This document shows positions 1 to 5,408 of a DNA stretch of 5,721 nucleotides, piece by piece. The translations under genes and the position numbers were made by a program. Source of the DNA: JAHEIJ01 sp040235565 (lineage in GTDB: Bacteria > Pseudomonadota > Gammaproteobacteria > UBA6429 > Thiohalophilaceae); the NCBI GenBank assembly GCA_040235565.1, contig JBECLA010000138.1, positions 1-5,721 of the forward strand, given 5' to 3'. Numbering within the stretch: position 1 is the first letter of the stretch; each line of letters begins with the position of its first letter. The notes beneath the pieces were generated by a model that worked only from the letters and a program-made list of their open reading frames with translations, was not told the DNA's origin and made no database searches.

Positions 1-39
1 GCGCTGATCCGGCGCAAGCAATTAAAGGAACAAGACTGA
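1..39 (+). CDS. 3' end of an unidentified upstream gene (partial)
   Basis: Reading from base 1, twelve codons (ALIRRKQLKEQD) run in frame to a TGA at 37-39, six bases before the nosD start. The tail is strongly charged and basic, like the cytoplasmic end of a membrane protein, but twelve residues cannot identify a family. In the Wolinella-type nos cluster the gene before nosD is nosB, a membrane protein, so nosB is one candidate; this is inference from gene order only. Another frame is also open from base 3 to a TAA at 60-62. I prefer the first frame because its stop falls between a ribosome-binding site and the nosD ATG, as is usual for tightly packed operon genes. Confidence 0.4.
   Translation, partial: ALIRRKQLKEQD
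24..30 (+). promoter_or_regulatory. Probable ribosome binding site of nosD
   Basis: AAAGGAA at 24-30 lies inside the last codons of the upstream gene and 15 bases before the ATG at 46. The spacing is longer than the usual 5-9 bases. An ATG at 39 is better spaced but opens a frame that stops at 62, so it cannot start nosD. Confidence 0.45.
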
Positions 40-45
40 TGCACC

Positions 46-1341
46 ATGCCGGGGTTAACTAAAACATTCATCGTGCTTTGTTGTTTGCTGCCACTAAAAA
101 TACTGGCGGCCAACTATCCACCCTTGCAGCCGTTGATTGATGAGACACCGGAAGGGGCAACCTTGACACCCGAAGCGGGCATTTATGCCGGGCCGGTGGT
201 GATCGACAAGCCCCTTATTCTGGACGGGCAAGATAAAGTCACCATCGATGCGGGCGGCAACGGCAGCGTCATCCTGCTGGATACGGATGGCGCGACGGTA
301 CGCAATCTTCACCTGACCAATTCAGGTGACTCCCATAACGATCTTGACGCCGGGGTGCAGGTACGCGGCAAATTCAATGTCATCCGGGACAACACCATCG
401 ACAACTGTCTGTTCGGCGTCGATCTGCAGCAGTCTGAATATAATGTCGTGCGTCGCAACACAATCAGTTCCAAGCCGTTTGATCTCGGCCAGCGCGGTGA
501 CGCCATCCGGCTGTGGTACAGCTTCAACAACAAGATCACCGACAACCGCATCACGGATGCGCGCGATACGGTGGTGTGGTACTCGGCCAACAACACCATA
601 ACCGGCAACAGCGCTTCGAACAGCCGCTATTCGTTGCATTTCATGTATTCACAATACAACCTGGTCGAGAACAACCATTATGTAAACAATACGGTGGGCA
701 TCTTTCTGATGTACAGTGACGGGGTTATTGTGCGCAATAATCATATCGCCCATGCCGCTGGCCCCACCGGCGTGGGAATTGGTTTCAAGGAAACCTCGGA
801 CCTGACCATCGAAGGTAACCAGATCCTGTATTGTGCCAGCGGTTTATATATTGACGTTTCTCCCTTTCAGCCCGATACAACCAACCGCTTCAACGACAAT
901 GTGCTGGCCTACAATGGTATCGGGATTCGCTTTCTCAATGACTGGACCGGCAATATTTTCAAACGCAACCAGCTGGTGGATAACCTGACGCAAGTGGTGG
1001 TGTCGGGTGGCAAGACCGCGAATCGCAATGTCTGGCTCGGCAATTACTGGAGCGACTATCAGGGCTTTGATGAGAATACTGACGGGATCGGTGATTCCCC
1101 CTATGAACTGTATGCCTATGCCGATCGCCTGTGGCAGGACGCACCCTATGCGCAGTTTTTCAAGGGTTCACCCATGCTGGAAGTGCTGGATTTCCTCGAG
1201 CGCCTGGCGCCTTTTACCGAACCGCAACTACTCGTGCGGGACACAGCACCATCCCAACATCAGCTCATCAAGACTATAGTTAAGCAGGAAGCCACCGGAA
1301 AGGATTCGCTGCAACTGTTACGAGAAAGCCTGGGCAGATAG
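46..1341 (+). CDS. nosD: NosD, periplasmic beta-helix protein for N2O reductase copper-site assembly
   Basis: NosD is the periplasmic partner of the NosFY ABC complex and is needed to build the copper-sulfur CuZ centre of N2O reductase. The 431-residue protein starts with a Sec signal peptide: a short n-region with K6, a hydrophobic stretch around residues 8-20, and likely cleavage near A21/A22. Residues about 45-330 are a run of right-handed beta-helix coils rich in asparagine ladders (for example NVIRDNTI at 111, NNKITDNRIT at 161, NNTITGN at 182, VIVRNNHI at 227), the CASH/NosD repeat pattern. Typical NosD signatures include YSLHFMYSQYNLVENN (195-210) and NVWLGNYWSDY (328-338), followed by a DENTDGIGDSPY segment. 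A mostly alpha-helical C-terminal tail (about 376-431) follows. The length is normal for the family. The start at 46 is chosen because it gives a complete signal peptide directly after the upstream stop. The stop TAG directly abuts the nosG ATG. Identification is secure; the signal cleavage position is approximate. Confidence 0.95.
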   Translation: MPGLTKTFIVLCCLLPLKILAANYPPLQPLIDETPEGATLTPEAGIYAGPVVIDKPLILDGQDKVTIDAGGNGSVILLDTDGATVRNLHLTNSGDSHNDLDAGVQVRGKFNVIRDNTIDNCLFGVDLQQSEYNVVRRNTISSKPFDLGQRGDAIRLWYSFNNKITDNRITDARDTVVWYSANNTITGNSASNSRYSLHFMYSQYNLVENNHYVNNTVGIFLMYSDGVIVRNNHIAHAAGPTGVGIGFKETSDLTIEGNQILYCASGLYIDVSPFQPDTTNRFNDNVLAYNGIGIRFLNDWTGNIFKRNQLVDNLTQVVVSGGKTANRNVWLGNYWSDYQGFDENTDGIGDSPYELYAYADRLWQDAPYAQFFKGSPMLEVLDFLERLAPFTEPQLLVRDTAPSQHQLIKTIVKQEATGKDSLQLLRESLGR

Positions 1342-2160
1342 ATGACACGCAAAGCCAACAAGCAAAGTCGCCCCATGTTCCAGCGTACCCGCCGCAAATT
1401 TATTCGCAGCGTGGCACTGGGGGCCGGTCTTATCGGCGCTTCGCTGTTGGGATTCATCCCGGTGCTGCAACAATGGATCGTCCGTTTACGTCCGCCCGGC
1501 GCCTTGCTGGAACAAGAGTTTCTCGCCGCCTGTATCAAGTGCGGCCAGTGTGTGCAGGTCTGCCCGGTGAATGCCATCGAACTGGCGGAGCTGGATGAAG
1601 GCTTTGGTGTCGGGGCGCCGTATATCGATGCCCGCGCCCAGCCCTGTGATTTTTCCTGTGACGGCCTGCAATGTGTGCTGGCCTGTCCCACCGGTGCCCT
1701 GACCCACGAGATCAACTATCCCCATGAAGCGGATATGGCGATTGCAAAAATAGTCCGGCCTGAAACCTGTCTGGCAGTACACGGGCAGGGATTCAGGGGT
1801 CAGGCCCGTGGTGCCTCATTTACCGGCAAGTTACGCTATGAAGAAGTCGATCGCTGGAACCCGATTCTGGTGCGGGATCACCCCTACGATCTGGAATTGT
1901 GTGATCTGTGCGTGCGCCAGTGTCCGATTGAAATCCGCATCAGCCAATGTGAAGCCGGTAAACCGCCATCCGGCGATAAAAACCAGTGCCCGCCCCAACA
2001 TGCCATACAACTGGAACCGATAGAAGGCAGCAACGGTAACCGTATGCGACCGGTCATTCTGGATGGCTGTGTCGGCTGTGGTGTGTGTGAAATGATCTGT
2101 CCGGTTGAACCGACCGTTATCGAGATGGACAGTCTCGCGAGCAGGGGGATTAGCGTATGA
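1342..2160 (+). CDS. nosG: NosG, Tat-exported NapG-like polyferredoxin
   Basis: This is a periplasm-facing iron-sulfur protein thought to work with NosH in moving electrons from the quinol pool toward N2O reductase. The 272-residue protein has a twin-arginine signal, TRRKFI at 16-21, then a hydrophobic segment (about 24-42). Cysteine sets for four [4Fe-4S] clusters are visible: C64/C67/C70/C74; C102/C106/C111/C115; a third with C187/C190/C194 whose fourth ligand is probably C143; and C243/C246/C249/C253. C203 and C216 are extra cysteines. The second set is spaced C-x3-C-x4-C-x3-CP. Between C143 and C187 lies a longer linker than I recall in E. coli NapG. Annotation as NapG is the main alternative, but the position inside a nos operon and the absence of napA or napH-type nap neighbours favour NosG. 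The start touches the nosD stop with only a weak GAGAAAG purine stretch ahead, so coupled translation is likely. M12 is a less likely alternative start that would keep the Tat motif. The stop overlaps the nosH ATG. Confidence 0.9.
   Translation: MTRKANKQSRPMFQRTRRKFIRSVALGAGLIGASLLGFIPVLQQWIVRLRPPGALLEQEFLAACIKCGQCVQVCPVNAIELAELDEGFGVGAPYIDARAQPCDFSCDGLQCVLACPTGALTHEINYPHEADMAIAKIVRPETCLAVHGQGFRGQARGASFTGKLRYEEVDRWNPILVRDHPYDLELCDLCVRQCPIEIRISQCEAGKPPSGDKNQCPPQHAIQLEPIEGSNGNRMRPVILDGCVGCGVCEMICPVEPTVIEMDSLASRGISV
2143..2149 (+). promoter_or_regulatory. Ribosome binding site of nosH
   Basis: AGGGGGA at 2143-2149 lies inside the 3' end of nosG, seven bases before the nosH ATG at 2157. It supports this start, which forms an ATGA overlap with the nosG stop. 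Confidence 0.65.
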
Positions 2161-3134
2161 GCCAGTTAACCCGATCCCTGGCCGAACTCTTCGGACGCGA
2201 TCCGAAAAAACCAACGCCGGATGAGATCTCCCCCGAAGCAAAACAAGTCCATCAACGGGTGCGGGGCGATAAAACCCGTATTGAGAATATTCGCGTCGAA
2301 CTGGCCGATCGTAAAGTCCACAAGCCGCCCGAAAAACTGCGCCGCATCCGCTGGACAGTACTGATACTCGTTAACCTCCTGTTCGTCATTTCTTTTGTAC
2401 TGGATATCCAGTTACTCGAAGGCGCGCTGACCGCCTCGCGCTTTGTCGGATTTCACATGGCGGATCTGAATTCCGCCTTGCAGGTCATGCTGGCCTACAA
2501 GCATGTGGTGATTAACTTACTGATCGGCACCGTAACGGTGTTCATCATGTGGTGGCTGTTGGGCGGGCGTACCTTCTGTTCCTGGGTCTGTCCCTATCAC
2601 CTGCTGGCGGAATGGGCTGAAATGCTGCATGAATATCTGGCCAGGAAAAAAATCGTCAAGGATCATCCCTTTGATCGCCGTGCCCGTACCTGGTTCTGGA
2701 TCATTTTCGCCGTGCTGGCGCTGGTCACGGGCTACACCGTATTTGAAACCATTTCACCCACGGGCATCCTCAGCCGCGCGCTGATCTACGGACCCGGTAT
2801 CGCACTGATCTGGGTTGTGTTATTGCTGTTGTTTGAAATTTTCTATTCGCGCCGTGCCTGGTGTCGCTATGCCTGCCCCATCGGCCTGACCTATGGTGTG
2901 GTCGGTGCCACATCGCCGTTCAAGATCCAATATCATCTTGACAGCTGTTTTCATGAAGGGGAGTGCCGCAAGGTTTGCCTGGTGCCGCATGTGCTGGATA
3001 CCGTTATTATGGGACGGGCGAGGGGCATGAATGTGGACATCGGCGCGGATTGCACCCGTTGCGGACGCTGTGTGGATACCTGTCCTACCAGTTCACTGAC
3101 ATTCAAGTTCAAGGGTCTGGGTAATTTGCTCTGA
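2157..3134 (+). CDS. nosH: NosH, NapH-like membrane quinol dehydrogenase iron-sulfur subunit
   Basis: NosH is an inner-membrane ferredoxin-type protein of the NapH/MauN family, expected to oxidise quinol together with NosG. The 325-residue protein has a hydrophilic N-terminal stretch of about 64 residues, then four membrane segments (about 66-83, 118-136, 178-196, 212-229). Two CxxxCP motifs of the family follow membrane segments: C141/C145 and C236/C240. The C-terminal cytoplasmic ferredoxin domain has a complete motif C299/C302/C305/C309. The other motif is incomplete: C264, C270 and C274 are present, but the place of the second cysteine holds E267 and the usual proline after the last cysteine is leucine. 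Whether that is normal for this subgroup I cannot tell. The long N-terminal region makes the protein larger than E. coli NapH. It overlaps nosG by four bases and shares one base with the nosF start (TGATG). Generic NapH is the alternative name; operon context favours NosH. Confidence 0.9.
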   Translation: MSQLTRSLAELFGRDPKKPTPDEISPEAKQVHQRVRGDKTRIENIRVELADRKVHKPPEKLRRIRWTVLILVNLLFVISFVLDIQLLEGALTASRFVGFHMADLNSALQVMLAYKHVVINLLIGTVTVFIMWWLLGGRTFCSWVCPYHLLAEWAEMLHEYLARKKIVKDHPFDRRARTWFWIIFAVLALVTGYTVFETISPTGILSRALIYGPGIALIWVVLLLLFEIFYSRRAWCRYACPIGLTYGVVGATSPFKIQYHLDSCFHEGECRKVCLVPHVLDTVIMGRARGMNVDIGADCTRCGRCVDTCPTSSLTFKFKGLGNLL

Positions 3135-4030
3135 TGATTATATTCAACCGGGTATCCAAGCGATTTAACCGCGTCGAGGTACTGGCCAATATCAATCTGA
3201 ACATCGATCGGGGTGACCGGGTTGCTCTGGTCGGTTCGAATGGTGCGGGTAAAACCACGCTGATTCGCTGCCTGTTGGGGGAATATCACTGCCTCGGTGA
3301 AGTGCGGGTGAACGCGCGTGATCCACGCCAGCATCGCACGGAAATCCTCAAGCGGGTGGGTTTTGTCCCCCAGATCTCCCCGCCCCTGAGAATGCCGGTA
3401 GGGCATCTAATTCAGTTTGCCGCCGGTGTCTGCGACTCGGATCCCGCCCGGATGCTTGCCATTTCCGATCAACTGGGACTCGATGTTCGCACCATCCAGC
3501 GCAAACCGTTCAACAAACTCTCCGGCGGCATGAAACAGAAGCTGTTAATCAGCATCGCCCTGGGACGGGATTGTGATCTGCTGGTGCTGGACGAACCGGC
3601 CGCTAATCTCGATCCCGAAGCCCGTCACACCTTTTTCCAGTTACTGGCACAACGGCAACAACGCGCCGCAATGCTGATCTCCAGCCATCGCCTGGATGAA
3701 GTTGCGGCCCTGGTCAACCGGGTGGTGGAACTGGATCAGGGCCGGATCGTGCTGGATGACCATGTTGCGGATCAGGTGGACATGACCAGCCTGCTGGATT
3801 GTCGTCTCACTCTGACACGCGCCAACGCCGCCTTTACCGAAACGGTGCGTGAGTGGGGCTTCACCGATGCTGGCGAAGGGGTAGTCTGGGAAGGCCAGGT
3901 ATCCGGACCGGATCGGTTACGTTTTCTCGGGGTGCTGTCGCGTTATGCCGCGCTGTTAAAAGGCATCCAGCTGGAAGAATCCCGAACAATCGATCTAAAA
4001 AAGGAGAAAACGCATGCTACGCAGCTTTAA
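3134..4030 (+). CDS. nosF: NosF, ATPase of the NosDFY copper-site assembly ABC complex
   Basis: This cytoplasmic ABC ATPase pairs with the membrane protein NosY and powers the NosDFY machine that matures N2O reductase. In the 298-residue protein all ATPase motifs are present: Walker A GSNGAGKTT (34-42), Q-loop Q80, signature LSGGM (129-133), Walker B LLVLDEP (149-155) with catalytic E154, D-loop NLD (158-160) and H-loop H185. A C-terminal domain of about 90 residues follows, as is usual in NosF. The start at 3134 overlaps the nosH stop as TGATG and has only a weak AAGGG at 3111-3115, so reinitiation after nosH is likely. The last 17 bases overlap nosL. By sequence alone it could be any ABC-2 type ATPase; the neighbours nosD, nosL and nosY settle the name. 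Unusually, the permease partner is not directly downstream, because nosL intervenes. Confidence 0.94.
   Translation: MIIFNRVSKRFNRVEVLANINLNIDRGDRVALVGSNGAGKTTLIRCLLGEYHCLGEVRVNARDPRQHRTEILKRVGFVPQISPPLRMPVGHLIQFAAGVCDSDPARMLAISDQLGLDVRTIQRKPFNKLSGGMKQKLLISIALGRDCDLLVLDEPAANLDPEARHTFFQLLAQRQQRAAMLISSHRLDEVAALVNRVVELDQGRIVLDDHVADQVDMTSLLDCRLTLTRANAAFTETVREWGFTDAGEGVVWEGQVSGPDRLRFLGVLSRYAALLKGIQLEESRTIDLKKEKTHATQL
4001..4006 (+). promoter_or_regulatory. Ribosome binding site of nosL
   Basis: AAGGAG at 4001-4006, within an A-rich run inside the nosF 3' end, is seven bases before the nosL ATG at 4014. It is the strongest Shine-Dalgarno site in the operon and fixes the nosL start despite the 17-base overlap with nosF. 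Confidence 0.8.
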
Positions 4031-4499
4031 CCTGCTGATGTTCATTATGCTGCTGGTGGCAGGGTGCACCCGACCGGCGGACACCGGTCCCGTTGAGGTT
4101 CGCTGGGACAAGGAGACCTGTGAGCGCTGCGCCATGGCCGTCAGCGATCGGCATTACTCGGCCCAGGTGCGGGGCGGTCCGGCCGAAAAGCCGACCAGAG
4201 TCTACAAGTTTGACGATATCGGTTGTGCGGTAATCTGGCTGGATAAACAGGCCTGGAAAACGGATCCCCGTACTGAAATCTGGGTGACCGATCACCGCAA
4301 TGGCAAATGGATCGATGCCCGGCAGGCAAGTTTCGTGACCGGTAAGGTCACACCCATGGGTTACGGCCTGGGGGCGCAACCAGAACCGATCGAGGGGGGA
4401 CTGGATTTCGCCGCCGCGCGCGAGCACATTTATCAAGTGGAAGCGAGTGAACACAAACACAAGGGCGGCCACATGCATCCAATGGATAACGGAAACTAG
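4014..4499 (+). CDS. nosL: NosL, copper(I)-binding lipoprotein chaperone
   Basis: NosL is a membrane-anchored periplasmic Cu(I) chaperone that supplies copper to the NosDFY/NosZ assembly pathway. The 161-residue protein begins with a lipoprotein signal: hydrophobic residues 5-16 and lipobox VAGC with the acylated C18. The family motif CERCAM (C36, C39, M41), related to the copper-binding Cys and Met residues of NosL, comes soon after. The body contains typical NosL stretches such as YKFDDIGC (about 64-71) and WVTDHRNGKWIDA, and the GYG segment near 117-119. The C-terminal tail is rich in possible metal ligands: H147, H149, H153, M154, H155 and M157. A strong ribosome binding site sets the start. 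The gene overlaps nosF by 17 bases and ends six bases before nosY. In most nos clusters nosL is last, after nosY; here it separates the ATPase gene from the permease gene. Confidence 0.94.
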   Translation: MLRSFNLLMFIMLLVAGCTRPADTGPVEVRWDKETCERCAMAVSDRHYSAQVRGGPAEKPTRVYKFDDIGCAVIWLDKQAWKTDPRTEIWVTDHRNGKWIDARQASFVTGKVTPMGYGLGAQPEPIEGGLDFAAAREHIYQVEASEHKHKGGHMHPMDNGN

Positions 4500-4505
4500 C
4501 TCCCC

Positions 4506-5333
4506 ATGAAGCACCTGTTACTCACCGCCAAGGCGGATATCAGCGAGTCCATCCGTTCCCGCTGGTTCCTGGTCTATGCCCTGGTTTTTGGCGGTATCGT
4601 GGTGGCGCTGTTTGCTTCGGGCCTGACCGAATCACGCATCATGGGTTTCACCGGGCTGTCGCGCCTGCTGGTTACCTATTTACAAATCACCATGGCCATC
4701 CTGCCGCTGTTCGTCTTGATCACCACCGTGCGTTCGGTGGCCGGTGATCGGGAGGCGGGGATCTTTGAATACATGCTGTCCCTGCCCGTCAGCCTGTCGG
4801 TCTGGTTCTGGGGCAAGCTGATTGGCCGCTTTGTCGTGGTTTTCCTGCCGGTATTGCTCGCCTTCCTGATCGCAATTGTCTGGGGACTGGGTAAAGGGGT
4901 GGCCATCCCCTGGGCGCAGGTGTGGTATTACACCGGTTTTCTGTTTTCGCTGGCACTGTGCTTCCTCGGTATCGGCATGCTGATTTCCACCCTGGCGCGG
5001 TCTTCGGATGTCGCCACCGGCGCGGCCTTTATCATCTGGCTGGTGCTGTTGTTGTTTATGGATCTGATCCTGCTGGGGATACTGATCAAGGAAGGCCTGC
5101 CAGCGGAGAGCATCATCGGCGTCGCCCTGGTCAATCCGTTGCAGGTATTCCGTACCGCGTCCATGTTGTTGTTTGATCCCCAACTGGTCCTGCTGGGCCC
5201 GTCGGCCTATGTCATTCTCGATCACTTCGGTGAGACGGGTTACATTGTCTGGGCCCTGGTGTACCCGGGAATGCTGGGTCTGCTCAGTGCCTGGGCGGGT
5301 TACCTGCTGTTTCGCCGCGGTGATTTGCCTTGA
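4506..5333 (+). CDS. nosY: NosY, membrane permease subunit of the NosDFY complex
   Basis: NosY is the ABC-2 type integral membrane subunit that joins the ATPase NosF to periplasmic NosD. The 275-residue length is normal for the family. Six membrane segments are visible at about 20-38, 56-76, 108-127, 140-163, 170-194 and 248-269, and there is no signal peptide. The segment SVAGDREAGIFEYMLSLPVS (77-96) is the typical ABC-2 cytoplasmic loop just after the second membrane segment, expected to contact the ATPase. The NPLQVFR stretch near 210-216 is also characteristic of NosY-like permeases. The start follows nosL by six bases, with only a weak ACGGAAA ahead, so translation probably depends on that of nosL. 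It appears to be the last nos gene of the run; a 75-base gap follows. A generic ABC-2 permease is the alternative by sequence, but context makes NosY secure. Confidence 0.93.
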   Translation: MKHLLLTAKADISESIRSRWFLVYALVFGGIVVALFASGLTESRIMGFTGLSRLLVTYLQITMAILPLFVLITTVRSVAGDREAGIFEYMLSLPVSLSVWFWGKLIGRFVVVFLPVLLAFLIAIVWGLGKGVAIPWAQVWYYTGFLFSLALCFLGIGMLISTLARSSDVATGAAFIIWLVLLLFMDLILLGILIKEGLPAESIIGVALVNPLQVFRTASMLLFDPQLVLLGPSAYVILDHFGETGYIVWALVYPGMLGLLSAWAGYLLFRRGDLP

Positions 5334-5370
5334 ACCCGAGGCGCATGGTTAGATTGTGGCAAGTGATGAC

Positions 5371-5390
5371 ATCAGCCCGGATCGGCTGAT
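5371..5390 (+). repeat. Perfect 7-bp inverted repeat between nosY and the prenyltransferase gene
   Basis: ATCAGCC at 5371-5377 and GGCTGAT at 5384-5390 are exact reverse complements separated by the six bases CGGATC, so the transcript could form a 7-bp stem with a six-base loop. It is followed by TTACTTTAAAGG rather than a clear T run, so it is at best a weak terminator. It could equally be an mRNA-processing hairpin or an operator just ahead of the next gene. It is the only notable structure I see in the 75-base gap (5334-5408). No FNR-like TTGAT-N4-ATCAA box is present in the gap. Confidence 0.5.
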
Positions 5391-5396
5391 TACTTT

Positions 5397-5402
5397 AAAG
5401 GA
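5397..5402 (+). promoter_or_regulatory. Ribosome binding site of the prenyltransferase gene
   Basis: AAAGGA at 5397-5402 lies six bases before the ATG at 5409 and fixes that start. A second ATG at 5413 is in another frame. Confidence 0.75.
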
Positions 5403-5408
5403 ACTGAT

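Noticed and set aside
3..62. Alternative frame from base 3 to a TAA at 60-62 as the upstream gene end
   Set aside because: It would overlap nosD by 17 bases. Possible, but less economical than the frame ending at 39, and too short to judge by content.
1260..1715. Open minus-strand frame of 151 codons across the nosD/nosG junction
   Set aside because: It is opposite two well-supported genes, with no recognisable motif or start signal.
1342..3134. nap operon ferredoxins (napG/napH) rather than nosG/nosH
   Set aside because: The two genes are embedded between nosD and nosF with overlapping stops and starts, and no periplasmic nitrate reductase gene is present.
4017..4514. Open minus-strand frame of 165 codons opposite nosL
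   Set aside because: It lies exactly over nosL, which has a lipobox, copper motif and strong ribosome binding site. The reverse reading has no recognisable domain.
4680..5225. Open minus-strand frame of 181 codons opposite nosY
   Set aside because: The predicted protein is a low-complexity Gln/Asp/His-rich sequence, as expected from the antisense of hydrophobic membrane codons.
5371..5400. Intrinsic terminator after nosY
   Set aside because: The hairpin is short and is followed by TTACTTTAAAGG rather than a continuous T tract, so I list it only as an inverted repeat.
5334..5408. FNR/DNR-type anaerobic regulator box or sigma-70 promoter ahead of the prenyltransferase gene
   Set aside because: No TTGAT-N4-ATCAA-like palindrome and no convincing -35/-10 pair were found in the gap.
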